Source: Staphylococcus chromogenes
Lineage (GTDB): Bacteria; Bacillota; Bacilli; Staphylococcales; Staphylococcaceae
Length of the DNA stretch: 64,000 nt
Direction of reading: 5' to 3'
NCBI RefSeq assembly: GCF_029024625.1
Contig: NZ_CP118953.1
Coordinates: 1 to 64,000, forward strand
Shown: positions 1-14,101 of the stretch, piece by piece
Numbering within the stretch: position 1 is the stretch's first letter
Layout: each line of letters begins with the position of its first letter
Notes under the pieces: model-generated
Told to the model about the DNA's origin: nothing
Databases searched by the model: none
The model's input: only the letters and a program-made list of their open reading frames with translations
Made by a program: the position numbers and the translations under genes

Positions 1-1341
1 ATGTCAGAACAAGAAATTTGGGACAAAGTTCTCAGCTTATCTAAAGAAGAAGTTTCGAGTATTTCTTATCAAACTTGGCTCAAAGACACGAAATTGCATA
101 CTCTGTCTGATGAAGAAGCAATTGTACTCGTCAATCAACCTTTCGTTGCAAGTTGGTTGAGCACCAATTATACGGAATTAATTCAAGCTATTATTAAAAC
201 TGTTACTGGAAAATCCGTTAATCAGGTGCGATTTTTAACAGAAGCAGATTTTGATGAACTTGAACCCGCTTCATCAGCACAGGCCAAGCCGCCTGTCGCC
301 AATCCCGAAACAAACGGTGAACAATTCAATACGAACAATACTTTTGAAACGTTTGTCATTGGCCCAGGCAATCGCTTCCCGCATGCTGCAAGTTTAGCTG
401 TGGCTGAAGCACCCGCACAAGCTTATAATCCTCTATTTATCTATGGAGGCGTAGGTCTCGGAAAAACACATTTGATGCATGCTATTGGACACTATGTTTT
501 AGAAAACAATCCCAATGCAAAAGTGCTTTACACATCTAGTGAAAAGTTCACCAATGAATTTATCCAGTCTATTCGGAACAACGATACAGAGTCTTTTCGC
601 GAAAAATATCGAAATATTGATATTTTACTCATCGATGACATTCAGTTCATACAAAAAAAAGAACAAACACAAGAAGAGTTTTTCCATACTTTTAATGATT
701 TGCATCAAAATCATAAACAAATCGTCATTTCTAGTGATCGCCCACCTAAAGAGATTTCAACTCTTGAAGAACGTTTAAAATCACGTTTCCAATGGGGCCT
801 TATCGTAGACATCACACCGCCAGATTTTGAAACACGTATGGCGATTTTGCAGAAAAAGACAGAAGAAGAAAATCTTGATATCCCAATAGAAGCCCTCACG
901 TATATCGCTAATCAAATACAAACGAATATTCGCGAATTAGAAGGTGCGTTAACACGTGTCCTTGCATTTTCAAAACTCCAAGGAAAACCGATAACAACAG
1001 AACTCACGGCGGATGCTTTAAAAGATATTATTCAAATTCCAAAATCGAAAAAGATTACTATTCAAGATATTCAAAAAGTGGTAGGAGAATACTATGGCGT
1101 ACGCATCGAAGACTTTGCTGCGAAAAAACGCACGAAATCAATCGCTTACCCAAGACAAATCGCGATGTATCTCTCTAGAGAATTGACCGATTTTTCATTA
1201 CCAAAAATTGGTGAAGAGTTTGGAGGACGTGATCATACGACAGTCATTCATGCACACGACAAAATTGTTAAAGACATCCAAAATGATCCGACATTAAAGC
1301 AAGAAATCGAATCTCTTGAAAAAGAAATACGCAATGCGTAA
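1..1341 (+). CDS. dnaA: Chromosomal replication initiator DnaA
   Basis: DnaA binds DnaA boxes and melts oriC to start chromosome replication. The 446-residue product has an N-terminal DnaB/DciA-interaction domain (about 1-80), a variable linker, an AAA+ ATPase domain with Walker [10 protein letters not shown] (near residue 150) and Walker B LLIDDIQ, and a C-terminal helix-turn-helix domain with the signature [10 protein letters not shown]. Length and sequence match staphylococcal DnaA. The window begins exactly at the ATG, so the upstream promoter and box cluster are not visible. The gene is first in the dnaA-dnaN order typical of Firmicute origins. Confidence 0.98.
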   Translation: MSEQEIWDKVLSLSKEEVSSISYQTWLKDTKLHTLSDEEAIVLVNQPFVASWLSTNYTELIQAIIKTVTGKSVNQVRFLTEADFDELEPASSAQAKPPVANPETNGEQFNTNNTFETFVIGPGNRFPHAASLAVAEAPAQAYNPLFIYGGVGLGKTHLMHAIGHYVLENNPNAKVLYTSSEKFTNEFIQSIRNNDTESFREKYRNIDILLIDDIQFIQKKEQTQEEFFHTFNDLHQNHKQIVISSDRPPKEISTLEERLKSRFQWGLIVDITPPDFETRMAILQKKTEEENLDIPIEALTYIANQIQTNIRELEGALTRVLAFSKLQGKPITTELTADALKDIIQIPKSKKITIQDIQKVVGEYYGVRIEDFAAKKRTKSIAYPRQIAMYLSRELTDFSLPKIGEEFGGRDHTTVIHAHDKIVKDIQNDPTLKQEIESLEKEIRNA

Positions 1342-1522
1342 GAAAAGTGAAATGTGGATAATGTGAAAATCTTATACACACCATGCACAGTTTATCCACA
1401 TGTGTACAAACTTGATTTCTCTTGTTTTTATGAACTTATCCACTAATCCACAGCACCTATGACTATGATTACTATTTTTAATATAACTATAACTATATAA
1501 ACGACTGAAAGGAGTTTATGAA
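1342..1522. other. oriC: oriC segment: DnaA boxes and AT-rich unwinding region
   Basis: The dnaA-dnaN spacer holds consensus or near-consensus DnaA boxes: TGTGGATAA at 1353-1361 (minus orientation), TTATACACA at 1372-1380, TTATCCACA at 1392-1400, TTATCCACT at 1436-1444 and the overlapping TAATCCACA at 1444-1452. Immediately after the last box, 1457-1480 reads on the complementary strand as a run of GAT/ACT/AAT-like triplets. This resembles the DnaA-trio element of Bacillus origins and is followed by AT-rich sequence. That is the expected layout of the Firmicute duplex-unwinding side of oriC. The box matches are seen directly; the unwinding role is inferred. Confidence 0.85.
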
Positions 1523-2656
1523 ATGATGGAGTTTTCTATCAAAAGAGACTATTTTATCACGCAATTAAACGATACATTAAAAGCAATATCTCCAAGAACA
1601 ACATTACCAATTTTAACGGGGATTAAAATCGAAGCAACGAATGAAGGGGTTGTATTAACAGGTTCTGATTCAGAAATCTCAATCGAAATTACAATTCCTA
1701 ATCAAGTCGATGGTGAAGATATCGTTGAAGTTAAAGAACCAGGTTCAGTCGTACTCCCAGGGCGTTTCTTCGTAGACATCATTAAAAAATTGCCAGGGAA
1801 AGATGTTAAATTATCAACAAATGAACAATTTCAAACATTAATCACGTCAGGTCATTCTGAATTTAATCTTAGTGGTTTAGATCCTGACCAATATCCTTTA
1901 TTACCACAAGTTTCAAGTGACGATGCGCTACAATTACCTATCAAAGTGCTTAAAAACATTATTGCACAAACGAATTTCGCAGTGTCCACCTCAGAAACAC
2001 GCCCTGTACTTACAGGGGTCAACTGGCTTATACAAGAAAATGAATTAATATGCACTGCGACCGATTCGCACCGCTTGGCTGTAAGAAAGTTAAAACTTGA
2101 AGAAGAGATTGAAGACAAAAATGTCATCATTCCAGGTAAGGCATTAGCCGAATTAAACAAAATTATGACTGAAAATGAAGAACACATTGATATTTTCTTT
2201 GCTTCAAACCAAGTTTTATTCCGCGTAGGCCATATTAATTTCATTTCTCGTTTACTTGAGGGACATTATCCAGACACATCTCGCTTGTTCCCAGAGAACT
2301 ATGAAATCAAATTAGGATTAGATAACAATGATTTCTATCATGCCATTGATCGTGCGTCTTTATTAGCACGTGAAGGTGGAAATAATGTCATCAAATTAAG
2401 TACGGGTGATGCATTAGTTGAATTATCATCTACATCTCCAGAAATCGGTACTGTAAAAGAAGAAGTCACTGCACAAGATGTAGAAGGGGGCAACCTCAAA
2501 ATTTCCTTCAACTCAAAATATATGATGGATGCGTTAAAAGCGATTGATAACGATGAAGTTGAAGTTGAATTTTTTGGGACAATGAAACCTTTTATTTTAA
2601 AACCCAAAGATGATGATACGGTGACACAATTAATTTTACCGATACGCACATACTAA
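1523..2656 (+). CDS. dnaN: DNA polymerase III beta sliding clamp DnaN
   Basis: This ring-shaped processivity clamp tethers DNA polymerase III to DNA. The 377-residue protein begins MMEFSIKRDYFI and ends in the clamp motif LILPIRTY. Its length equals that of the S. aureus clamp and it has the three-fold clamp domain organisation. The start is set by AAAGGAG at 1508-1514, about 8 nt upstream of ATG 1523. An out-of-frame two-codon ORF, ATG-AAA-TGA (1518-1526), overlaps the start, so minor coupling is possible. A rho-independent terminator follows, which separates the clamp gene from the next gene. Confidence 0.97.
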   Translation: MMEFSIKRDYFITQLNDTLKAISPRTTLPILTGIKIEATNEGVVLTGSDSEISIEITIPNQVDGEDIVEVKEPGSVVLPGRFFVDIIKKLPGKDVKLSTNEQFQTLITSGHSEFNLSGLDPDQYPLLPQVSSDDALQLPIKVLKNIIAQTNFAVSTSETRPVLTGVNWLIQENELICTATDSHRLAVRKLKLEEEIEDKNVIIPGKALAELNKIMTENEEHIDIFFASNQVLFRVGHINFISRLLEGHYPDTSRLFPENYEIKLGLDNNDFYHAIDRASLLAREGGNNVIKLSTGDALVELSSTSPEIGTVKEEVTAQDVEGGNLKISFNSKYMMDALKAIDNDEVEVEFFGTMKPFILKPKDDDTVTQLILPIRTY

Positions 2657-2668
2657 AATTACGTTTAA

Positions 2669-2697
2669 GAAGTCAGGGCGTCCTGGCTTCTTTTTTT
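2669..2697 (+). terminator. Terminator after dnaN
   Basis: Nine-base arms GAAGTCAGG (2669-2677) and CCTGGCTTC (2682-2690), one G-U pair, 4-nt loop, followed by seven T. Confidence 0.85.
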
Positions 2698-2792
2698 GTA
2701 AATTAAAAAAGAAATTAGTTTTTAACGTACGTGTAATATAAAAAGAGACTTAGTTTTAGTAAAATAGAATTACATCAATTTGGAGGAATATC

Positions 2793-3491
2793 ATGAAATC
2801 TAAAAAAACAGTGCTTATGATCGCATTTGTGTCACTATTTATTTTTCTTGTCATCGGATTAAGCTTGTGGTTTGTTTCTAAAAATCAAACGACAGACATT
2901 AAAGACGTCGCTCAACTTCACAAAGATACTGCCCAACAACCTTACCAAGGCAATGCGAAAAATAATGTGACACTTGTAGAATTTGGAGATTATAAATGTC
3001 CATACTGCGGGGCGTTCGAAAGAGAAATCAAACCCCAACTTCAAAAAGAGTATATCGACTCTGGCAAAGTCGAACTACGCTATGTGAACGTTTTATTACA
3101 TGGTGAAGAATCTATGCGAGGCACACGCGCAGCCTTAGCTGTAAATACATATGCACCAGAGGCGTATTGGTCTTTCCATCGTTTTCTATATCAACACCAA
3201 CCGCAGTCTAAAAAAGCTGTATCTGAAGAGACTTGGTTAACGGACGACTTAATCAAAAGTGGGTTAGATACCTTAAATATTTCTTCACAACAAAAGAAAA
3301 AAATCATCCAAGCTTATCAATCCAAATCAGATCAAACACTGACACATGCGAAAAAAGATCATCAATTGGCAAAAAAATATCAAGTCCAACAAGTGCCATC
3401 GTTGTATGTGAATGGTCGACATGTGGAAGATGTCACAGATTATCAACAGATAAAAAAAGTCATTGATCAAGAACTTGAAGCGCAAAAATAA
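2793..3491 (+). CDS. Membrane-anchored DsbA/BdbD-like thiol-disulfide oxidoreductase
   Basis: Predicted extracytoplasmic disulfide oxidoreductase of the thioredoxin_4/DsbA family, 232 residues. An uncleaved N-terminal anchor (residues about 5-28) precedes a thioredoxin-fold domain. The domain has the active site CPYC (C69/C72) in the context FGDYKCPYCGAFE and a cis-proline segment QQVPSLYVNG near residue 200. Length fits BdbD-type proteins, and there is no lipobox, unlike the S. aureus DsbA lipoprotein. TTTGGAGGA lies 8 nt before the ATG. It stands alone between the dnaN terminator and yaaA, a spot that is empty in the S. aureus arrangement I recall. No BdbC/DsbB partner lies nearby, so what reoxidises it is unknown. 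Confidence 0.85.
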   Translation: MKSKKTVLMIAFVSLFIFLVIGLSLWFVSKNQTTDIKDVAQLHKDTAQQPYQGNAKNNVTLVEFGDYKCPYCGAFEREIKPQLQKEYIDSGKVELRYVNVLLHGEESMRGTRAALAVNTYAPEAYWSFHRFLYQHQPQSKKAVSEETWLTDDLIKSGLDTLNISSQQKKKIIQAYQSKSDQTLTHAKKDHQLAKKYQVQQVPSLYVNGRHVEDVTDYQQIKKVIDQELEAQK

Positions 3492-3595
3492 GAGGCATGT
3501 GTCGGATTTATCGAAAAATGTTTCACGTAAAACGTTTACAAGAGAAATCACCGTATTTCTACACTTTTGCACATGAAATTTTATTGTTAAAACGG

Positions 3596-3601
3596 TATAA
3601 T
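3596..3601 (+). promoter_or_regulatory. Probable -10 element upstream of yaaA-recF-gyrBA
   Basis: A consensus TATAAT lies 35 nt before yaaA. The best -35 at a 16-bp spacing, TGAAAT (3574-3579), is weak, so the promoter call rests on the -10 alone. Confidence 0.4.
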
Positions 3602-3635
3602 ATATAAGTGAGCAAATAGGAATGGAGTGATAGAT

Positions 3636-3857
3636 TTGGCTGAAGAAATAATCGTTGATGGTGAACTCACCTTAGGGCAATTTTTAAATTACGAAGGCAT
3701 CGTGGAATCCGGTGGCCAAGCGAAATGGTTTTTAAAAGAATATGACGTCTACCTCAACGGAGAACATGAAACACGCCGCGGTAAAAAATTGAGTGATGGC
3801 GATCAACTTGATATTCCAGAAGTGGGTTCATTTATTATCAAGTTTGGTGAGCAATGA
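3636..3857 (+). CDS. yaaA: S4-domain RNA-binding protein YaaA
   Basis: Small S4-type RNA-binding protein conserved between dnaN and recF in Firmicutes and thought to act on ribosome or RNA assembly. The S4 signature is visible: [20 protein letters not shown] followed by [12 protein letters not shown] and a DxIDIPEVG-type end. I chose TTG 3636 because GGAGTGA (3624-3630) sits about 6 nt upstream of it; an in-frame GTG at 3627 lies within that ribosome-binding site. The stop overlaps recF by ATGA, so the two are translationally coupled. Confidence 0.88.
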   Translation: MAEEIIVDGELTLGQFLNYEGIVESGGQAKWFLKEYDVYLNGEHETRRGKKLSDGDQLDIPEVGSFIIKFGEQ

Positions 3858-4969
3858 AACTAAAAACACTCCAGCTTGAAAATTATCGAAATTATGCTTC
3901 TGTTTTACTGAAATGCCATCCTGAAGTCAATATTTTAATTGGCGAAAATGCGCAAGGTAAAACAAATTTACTGGAATCGATTTATGTACTCGCTTTAGCA
4001 AAAAGCCATCGTACATCAAATGATAGAGAGCTCATTCGCTTTGATGCAGAATATGCTAAAATAGAGGGTGAGCTTAATTTTCGTCACGGAACGATGCCCC
4101 TGACGATGTTTATTACGAAAAAAGGCAAAAAAGTAAAAGTTAATCACTTAGAACAAAGTCGATTGACCCAGTATATTGGTCATCTCAATGTCGTACTTTT
4201 TGCGCCCGAAGATTTAAACATTGTCAAAGGTGCACCACAAATTCGACGACGGTTTATCGATATGGAATTAGGTCAAATTTCAAGTTTATACTTGAATGAT
4301 TTATCACAATATCAACGGATTTTAAAACAACGCAATCACTATCTAAAACAGCTCCAACTTAAAAAGACAAAAGATACGACAATGTTAGAAGTGCTCAATC
4401 AACAATTTGCACTTTATGCAGTGAAAGTAACGCAGCGCAGACGTCATTTTATTGACGAACTAGAGACCTTAGCGGAACCTATTCATACAGGGATTACGAA
4501 TGGCAAAGAAACATTAACATTACAGTATATGCCAAGTCTAAAGTTTGAAGACCCCTCGCAATCTGAAGAAGTCTTAACGACAGAAATATTTGATTATATT
4601 CAACAACATATGGAGCGAGAAATTGAGCGTGGCAATAGTTTGTTTGGTCCACATCGTGACGACTTATCTTTTAAAGTGAATGGAATGGATGCGCAAACCT
4701 TTGGCTCTCAAGGTCAACAACGAACAACAGCGCTGTCAATTAAGCTTGCTGAAATTGAATTAATGCATCAAGAAGTGGGGGAATACCCCATTTTATTACT
4801 TGATGACGTTTTAAGTGAGCTCGATGATTCCAGACAAACGCACCTGCTCAGTACGATTCAACATAAAGTACAGACATTTGTTACGACAACATCTGTAGAA
4901 GGCATTGATCACGAAATTATGAAAAATGCGAAAGTATATCAAATCGCACAAGGGAATATCGAGAAATAG
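3854..4969 (+). CDS. recF: DNA replication and repair protein RecF
   Basis: RecF is an SMC-like ATPase that helps load RecA at single-strand gaps via RecO and RecR. The 371-residue protein carries Walker [10 protein letters not shown] (near residue 31), the signature [18 protein letters not shown] and Walker [13 protein letters not shown]. This is the complete domain set at the usual length. The start overlaps the yaaA stop (ATGA). gyrB follows within about 20 nt, giving the conserved yaaA-recF-gyrB-gyrA operon. Confidence 0.97.
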   Translation: MKLKTLQLENYRNYASVLLKCHPEVNILIGENAQGKTNLLESIYVLALAKSHRTSNDRELIRFDAEYAKIEGELNFRHGTMPLTMFITKKGKKVKVNHLEQSRLTQYIGHLNVVLFAPEDLNIVKGAPQIRRRFIDMELGQISSLYLNDLSQYQRILKQRNHYLKQLQLKKTKDTTMLEVLNQQFALYAVKVTQRRRHFIDELETLAEPIHTGITNGKETLTLQYMPSLKFEDPSQSEEVLTTEIFDYIQQHMEREIERGNSLFGPHRDDLSFKVNGMDAQTFGSQGQQRTTALSIKLAEIELMHQEVGEYPILLLDDVLSELDDSRQTHLLSTIQHKVQTFVTTTSVEGIDHEIMKNAKVYQIAQGNIEK

Positions 4970-4972
4970 TAG

Positions 4973-6913
<1,941 letters not shown>

Positions 6914-6945
6914 CGTAACGGTTCAATTAGAAGGAGGATATCTTG

Positions 6946-9600
6946 ATGGCTGAAATACCTGAATCAAGAATAAATGAACGAAACATAAGTAACGAGATGC
7001 GTGAGTCCTTTTTAGACTACGCGATGAGCGTTATCGTTTCTCGTGCTTTACCAGATGTAAGAGATGGCTTAAAGCCTGTACATCGTCGTATCTTATATGG
7101 CCTCAATGAACAAGGTATGACACCAGATAAGCCGTATAAAAAGTCTGCGCGTATCGTTGGGGATGTTATGGGTAAATATCATCCTCACGGTGACTCGTCA
7201 ATTTATGAGGCAATGGTACGTATGGCACAGGATTTCAGCTATCGTTATCCACTCGTAGACGGTCAAGGGAACTTTGGTTCGATGGATGGTGATGGTGCGG
7301 CAGCGATGCGTTATACCGAAGCACGTATGACTAAAATCGCACTAGAGTTATTAAGAGACATCAACAAAGATACCATCGATTTTATCGACAACTATGATGG
7401 CAATGAACGTGAACCGAGCGTGTTACCTTCACGTTTCCCAAATTTACTTGTCAACGGCGCATCAGGGATTGCTGTCGGAATGGCGACAAACATTCCGCCA
7501 CACAATATGACCGAAGTGATTAATGGTGTGCTGAGCTTAAGCCGTAATCCTGAAATGACAATCAATGAATTGATGGAAGATATTACGGGGCCAGACTTCC
7601 CAACAGCAGGATTAATTCTTGGAAAAAGTGGCATTAGACGCGCTTATGAAACAGGGCGTGGCTCTGTTATCATGCGTGCCCGTGCTGAAATTGAATCACG
7701 TGGGGGTGGTCGCGAACGTATTGTTGTGACAGAAATCCCATTCCAAGTAAACAAAGCACGTATGATTGAAAAAATTGCTGATTTAGTACGTGATAAGAAA
7801 ATCGAGGGGATTACCGATTTACGTGATGAAACAAGTTTACGTACGGGTGTCCGAGTGGTCATTGACGTGAGAAAAGATGCGAATGCGAATGTCATCTTAA
7901 ACAATCTCTATAAATTGACACCGCTTCAAACGTCATTCGGTGTAAATATGATTGCGCTCGTCAATGGTCGTCCGCAGCTGATTAACTTAAAGCAAGCGTT
8001 ATATCACTATTTAGAGCACCAAAAAGAAGTTGTGCGTCGTCGTACAGAATATAACTTACGTAAGGCGAAAGACCGTGCGCATATTTTAGAAGGACTACGT
8101 ATTGCGTTAGACCATATTGATGAAATCATTACGATTATTCGTGAATCAGATACAGATAAAATTGCCATGGAAAGCTTGCAATCGCGCTTTAATTTATCTG
8201 AACGTCAAGCCCAAGCTATATTAGATATGCGTTTAAGACGTCTGACAGGCTTAGAGCGTGATAAAATTGAACAAGAATATAATGATTTGGTTGCTTATAT
8301 CGCAGAACTTGAAGCGATTTTAGCGGATGAAGAAAAATTGTTAGATCTTGTGCGTGAGGAATTAATTGAAATCCGTGATAAATATGGGGATGAACGTCGT
8401 ACAGAAATTCAACTTGGTGGCGTAGACAACCTTGAGGATGAAGATTTAATTCCTGAAGAACAAATTGTGATTACATTAAGTCATAAAAACTATATTAAAC
8501 GTTTACCGGCTTCAACTTACCGTTCACAAAACCGTGGCGGACGTGGCGTTCAAGGAATGAATACCATAGAAGATGACTTTGTGAGTCAACTTGTGACAAC
8601 AAGTACGCATAATCACGTCCTGTTCTTCACAAATAAAGGCCGCGTCTATAAACTGAAAGGATACGAAGTGCCGGAACTCTCCCGTCAGTCTAAAGGGATT
8701 CCAATTGTGAATGCGATTGAACTTGATAGCGATGAAACTATCAGTACGATGATTGCTGTGAAAGACTTGGATTCTGAAGAAGACTTTCTCGTTTTTGCGA
8801 CGAAAAAAGGACTCATCAAACGTTCAGCACTCAGCAACTTTAACCGTATCAATAAAAACGGTAAAATCGCGATTAACTTTCGTGACGATGACGAGCTTGT
8901 CGCGGTTCGTCTGACAGATGGTCATAAACATATCCTTATCGGTACAGCAAATGCCTCATTGATTCGCTTTAAAGAAACGGATGTCCGTGCAATGAGTCGT
9001 ATTGCCGCAGGGGTCCGCGGTATTAAACTACGCAATGATGATATTGTCGTCGGTTTAGGTGTCGCCAATGAGGATAGTGAAGATGAAGTGCTTGTGGTGA
9101 CCGAAAAAGGTTACGGTAAGCGCACACCTGTCAGTGAATATCGTCTTTCAAATCGTGGTGGTATGGGTGTGAAAACTGCGAAAATCACAGAGCGTAACGG
9201 TCAATTGATTAGTATCGGTACAGTTTCTGGAGATGAAGACATTATGGTCGTCACAAACCATGGTGTGATTATTCGTATGGAAGTTCAAGATATTTCTAAA
9301 AATGGTCGTATGACGCAAGGGGTACGTTTAATTAAAATGGCAGATGATCAGTTTGTTTCCACTGTAGCTAAAGTAAAACGTGAACCTGAAGACTTAGAAG
9401 AAGTGAACGAAACAACGCCAGATGGCACAACGCAACTGACAGAACAAGTGGTTGAGGATAGTGTTCCAGGCGATACCATTCACACTGAGGGCACTGAGCC
9501 AGAAGACAGACGTCAATCAAATGAGCAACGTGAAGATTTACGTCAAGACTTTATGGATCGCGTTAATGAAGATATAGAAAATGCAGATTCAGAAGAATAA
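6946..9600 (+). CDS. gyrA: DNA gyrase subunit A
   Basis: DNA-cleaving subunit of gyrase. The 884-residue protein has the breakage-reunion domain with catalytic Tyr in [11 protein letters not shown] and a C-terminal beta-pinwheel with the GyrA-box [10 protein letters not shown]. It ends in an acidic tail. The quinolone-resistance-determining segment reads [12 protein letters not shown], with Ser84 and Glu88 in S. aureus numbering, the wild-type residues. ATG 6946 is placed 8 nt from AAGGAGG (6931-6937); a TTG one codon earlier (6943) is less likely. It is cotranscribed with gyrB (32-nt gap). Confidence 0.97.
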   Translation: MAEIPESRINERNISNEMRESFLDYAMSVIVSRALPDVRDGLKPVHRRILYGLNEQGMTPDKPYKKSARIVGDVMGKYHPHGDSSIYEAMVRMAQDFSYRYPLVDGQGNFGSMDGDGAAAMRYTEARMTKIALELLRDINKDTIDFIDNYDGNEREPSVLPSRFPNLLVNGASGIAVGMATNIPPHNMTEVINGVLSLSRNPEMTINELMEDITGPDFPTAGLILGKSGIRRAYETGRGSVIMRARAEIESRGGGRERIVVTEIPFQVNKARMIEKIADLVRDKKIEGITDLRDETSLRTGVRVVIDVRKDANANVILNNLYKLTPLQTSFGVNMIALVNGRPQLINLKQALYHYLEHQKEVVRRRTEYNLRKAKDRAHILEGLRIALDHIDEIITIIRESDTDKIAMESLQSRFNLSERQAQAILDMRLRRLTGLERDKIEQEYNDLVAYIAELEAILADEEKLLDLVREELIEIRDKYGDERRTEIQLGGVDNLEDEDLIPEEQIVITLSHKNYIKRLPASTYRSQNRGGRGVQGMNTIEDDFVSQLVTTSTHNHVLFFTNKGRVYKLKGYEVPELSRQSKGIPIVNAIELDSDETISTMIAVKDLDSEEDFLVFATKKGLIKRSALSNFNRINKNGKIAINFRDDDELVAVRLTDGHKHILIGTANASLIRFKETDVRAMSRIAAGVRGIKLRNDDIVVGLGVANEDSEDEVLVVTEKGYGKRTPVSEYRLSNRGGMGVKTAKITERNGQLISIGTVSGDEDIMVVTNHGVIIRMEVQDISKNGRMTQGVRLIKMADDQFVSTVAKVKREPEDLEEVNETTPDGTTQLTEQVVEDSVPGDTIHTEGTEPEDRRQSNEQREDLRQDFMDRVNEDIENADSEE

Positions 9601-9611
9601 TAATATAAGAA

Positions 9612-9655
9612 AAGCCAGAAATGAGCGTCCTTGCTCATCTCTGGCTTATTTTTAT
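9612..9655. terminator. Bidirectional terminator between gyrA and nnrD
   Basis: Arms AAGCCAGA/TCTGGCTT (9612-9619 and 9640-9647) and ATGAGC/GCTCAT (9621-9626 and 9633-9638) flank one A/C mismatch and a 6-nt loop. T-rich tails on both strands serve the converging gyrA and nnrD. Confidence 0.88.
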
Positions 9656-10464
9656 TGTTCTAAAGCTTTCATCGCAAATGGAATTTCATCAATGAGTTTA
9701 GAAGGAGGCACAACATACATCGTCTCAGATAATTTTTCACCAATATAACTATGCGTGTAAGTCGCACTAGTGATGGCATCAATCGGATTGTCAAATTGAC
9801 CGACAAAGCCTGTAATCATCCCTGCTAAGGTGTCCCCCATTCCGCCTGTCGCCATGGCGGGATGACCAATTTGTAATTTATATTCATCCTCTTTAAAGAA
9901 AATTTCAGTCCCATGTTTTTTCAATACGACCGTCGCTCCTAAGCGATTGACGGCTTCACGATTACGTTCATACGTTTGTTCGGCAATAGGGATACCGCTT
10001 AGACGCTCCCATTCCATTTGATGTGGCGTATAAATAACATGGCATGAAGGAATTTCTGGTCGCAATTTGCTTACGATTGAAATCGCATCGCCATCAACGA
10101 TTAATTTTTGGTGCGGTAAAATATTTTGAAGCAAGAAGGTCATCGCATTATTGCCTTTAAAATCAAGACCCAATCCAGGTCCAATTAAAATACAGTCTGA
10201 ACACTCGATCATTTTTGTCAGTTTTTTCGTATCGTTAATATCGATGACCATTGCTTCTGGACAGCGTGAATGGAGTGCAGCGTGATTCGTTGGATGTGTG
10301 GCAACGGTAATCAATCCTGCCCCACTATATACGCATGCACGGGCTGCAAGCATGATGGCGCCTCCTAGATTGGCATTGCCTCCAATTAAGAGGATACGTC
10401 CGTAATCCCCTTTATGTGTTTCTTGTTTACGTTTAGGGATATTGACACTGGTTAAAGTCTGCAC
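9652..10464 (-). CDS. nnrD: ADP-dependent NAD(P)H-hydrate dehydratase
   Basis: Metabolite-repair enzyme of the ribokinase-like YjeF C-terminal family; it dehydrates damaged S-NAD(P)H hydrate using ADP. The 270-residue protein shows the nucleotide-binding start GDYGRILLIGGNANLGGA, the segment IVDGDAI, and the catalytic/phosphate-binding motif GMGDTLAGMITGF near the C-terminus. It corresponds to the single-domain dehydratase located between gyrA and hutH in S. aureus. It is monocistronic and converges on gyrA. An AAAGGAGGTT-type site precedes the ATG on the minus strand. Confidence 0.92.
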   Translation of the reverse strand: MQTLTSVNIPKRKQETHKGDYGRILLIGGNANLGGAIMLAARACVYSGAGLITVATHPTNHAALHSRCPEAMVIDINDTKKLTKMIECSDCILIGPGLGLDFKGNNAMTFLLQNILPHQKLIVDGDAISIVSKLRPEIPSCHVIYTPHQMEWERLSGIPIAEQTYERNREAVNRLGATVVLKKHGTEIFFKEDEYKLQIGHPAMATGGMGDTLAGMITGFVGQFDNPIDAITSATYTHSYIGEKLSETMYVVPPSKLIDEIPFAMKALEQ

Positions 10465-10673
10465 ACGTTTAACCTCCTTTGTTTAGTTCATGATCATTAC
10501 GTTATTTTTTTATATTTTAAAGATTCAAACCTATACAATTACTCATAAAAAATAGTCTAAATACAACAAGATATATTAAACCTGTCTCTCAGTTTCGTCA
10601 ATAGTTAATCGAAGAATCATTTATCACGTTAAATGACTACCTCGATAATACGTTACGGATATTGTGAGAACTA

Positions 10674-10702
10674 TTGTCACGCTATTTTTTGACAACTATA
10701 CT
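10674..10702 (+). promoter_or_regulatory. hutH promoter with inverted repeat
   Basis: TTGTCA (10674-10679), 17-bp spacer, TATACT (10697-10702). A TTGTCA/TGACAA inverted repeat (10674-10679 and 10690-10695) spans the -35 and spacer and could be an operator, but no regulator gene is adjacent. Confidence 0.65.
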
Positions 10703-10739
10703 TGAGTGGGATGAGTTATAAACAAAGGGGGAATTCATG

Positions 10740-12242
10740 ATGACACTACGTTTAACGGGTGATCAGCTATCCATTCATGCGATACGCGAATTTTTAGCAC
10801 AACAAGGCCAAATAGAAGTCACGACAGATGCGCTTCAACGTGTGCGTCAAAGTCGTGCGACCGTAGAACGCATTATTCAAAACAAAGAAACGATTTATGG
10901 TATTACGACAGGATTTGGTTTGTTCAGTGACGTGTTAATCGACCAACAAAAATACAATCAACTCCAAGTTAATTTAATTCGCTCTCATGCCTGTGGAGTC
11001 GGGACACCATTTGCGGAAAATGTAGCTTTAGTGATGATGGTGTTACGTTTAAATACATTACTCAAAGGCCATTCAGGAGTGACGACAGACCTTGTCGATC
11101 AATTGACGTTCTTTATTAATGAGCGTATTATTCCAGTCATTCCACAACAAGGTTCATTAGGTGCTTCAGGGGATTTGGCCCCTCTTTCACATTTAGCACT
11201 GGCACTGATTGGCGAAGGTCGCGTGTCTTATCAAGGGGAGATTTTAGACAGCGCGGACGTCTTAAAACGTTTGAATCGTCAGCCCTTAACGTTACAAGCC
11301 AAAGAAGGCCTTGCCTTAATTAACGGGACACAAGCCATGACAGCTCAAGGCGTTGTGACAATGATTGAAGCGGAAAGTCTAGGCTATGAAGCGGAATGGA
11401 TTGCTTCACTCACACATCAAGCCTTGAACGGTATTACAGATGCCTATAATGAAAAGGTACATCTCGTCCGAAATTTTGAGGAACAAACGGCGGTAGCAAG
11501 ACGGATGTCAGACTGGCTAGACGGATCGAAACTTACAACGCGTCAAGGAGAGATTCGTGTTCAAGACCCTTATACATTACGCTGTATTCCACAAATTCAC
11601 GGTGCGAGTTTTCAAGTCTTTAATTATGTTCAAGAGAAATTAGAATTTGAGATGAATGCGGCGAATGATAATCCATTGATTTTCGATGAAGGTGATGACA
11701 CGTTAGTGATTTCAGGAGGTAACTTTCACGGTCAACCCGTCGCTTTTGCGTTAGATTTTCTAAAAATTGGATTGAGTGAATTAGCCAACGTTTCAGAACG
11801 CCGCTTAGAGCGTTTAGTCAATCCACAACTCAATGGAGAGCTTCCAGCATTTTTAAGTCCAGAACCTGGGTTACAAAGTGGTGCCATGATAATGCAGTAT
11901 GCCGCTGCAAGTTTAGTTTCTGAAAATAAAACGTTAGCCCACCCGGCAAGTGTGGATTCTATTCCATCCTCAGCCAATCAAGAAGACCATGTCTCAATGG
12001 GAACCATCGCTTCACGTCATGGCTATCAAATATTAGAAAACGTGCGCCGCGTCCTCGCAATTGAAGCGATTATTGCTTTACAAGCCGTCGAACTAAAAGG
12101 CATTGAAGGGTTATCACCAAAAACACGTGAAAAGTACGAAGCTTTAAGAAAGATTATTCCGTCTATCAATGAAGATCGTCAATTTCATAAAGATATTGAA
12201 CGTATGGCACAGTACTTAAAAGAGGCCGCTTATCACATATAA
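10740..12242 (+). CDS. hutH: Histidine ammonia-lyase
   Basis: First enzyme of histidine degradation; it converts L-histidine to urocanate and ammonia. The 500-residue protein holds the MIO cofactor tripeptide Ala-Ser-Gly in [16 protein letters not shown] (residues 142-144 from this start), plus the family blocks YGITTGFG and [16 protein letters not shown] 10740 lies 7 nt from AAAGGGGGA (10724-10732); the ATG immediately before it (10737) is closer than usual. No other hut genes are adjacent, as in S. aureus, where hutH stands alone here. Confidence 0.97.
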   Translation: MTLRLTGDQLSIHAIREFLAQQGQIEVTTDALQRVRQSRATVERIIQNKETIYGITTGFGLFSDVLIDQQKYNQLQVNLIRSHACGVGTPFAENVALVMMVLRLNTLLKGHSGVTTDLVDQLTFFINERIIPVIPQQGSLGASGDLAPLSHLALALIGEGRVSYQGEILDSADVLKRLNRQPLTLQAKEGLALINGTQAMTAQGVVTMIEAESLGYEAEWIASLTHQALNGITDAYNEKVHLVRNFEEQTAVARRMSDWLDGSKLTTRQGEIRVQDPYTLRCIPQIHGASFQVFNYVQEKLEFEMNAANDNPLIFDEGDDTLVISGGNFHGQPVAFALDFLKIGLSELANVSERRLERLVNPQLNGELPAFLSPEPGLQSGAMIMQYAAASLVSENKTLAHPASVDSIPSSANQEDHVSMGTIASRHGYQILENVRRVLAIEAIIALQAVELKGIEGLSPKTREKYEALRKIIPSINEDRQFHKDIERMAQYLKEAAYHI

Positions 12243-12263
12243 AAACTGTTCACAATTTAGCCC

Positions 12264-13827
<1,564 letters not shown>

Positions 13828-13850
13828 ATTAAATAGATAAATAAAATAAA

Positions 13851-13884
13851 AGCTAAGACATCAACAGCGTGTCTTAGCTATTTT
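13851..13884 (+). terminator. Terminator after serS
   Basis: Perfect 10-bp stem AGCTAAGACA (13851-13860) / TGTCTTAGCT (13870-13879), then ATTTT. The following spacer to azlC (13885-14101) shows a TATAAT at 14060 with only a weak TTGTAG -35. Confidence 0.85.
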
Positions 13885-14101
13885 GATGTTGATTATTATG
13901 AGTAGGGGAGGGGAAAAGTTAGGGTTTAAACGCTTTTATATATATAAATTGTCTGAAAATTAAGGTGCATTAAAATGTTGTAAATTCAGCGTTTTTAGAC
14001 ATTCTTCAGTCTAACGTAAGACAAACTTCACGCTGACCTTGTAGAAATTTGATGTTGTTTATAATAAAATGGGTTTAATTTTTATGAAGGGGGTAGAAGA
14101 G

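Noticed and set aside
1852..2244. Minus-strand 130-codon ORF in dnaN
   Set aside because: Entirely within dnaN, no family resemblance and no translation signals.
6946..9600. Quinolone-resistance substitution in GyrA
   Set aside because: The key positions read Ser84 and Glu88, the susceptible-type residues.
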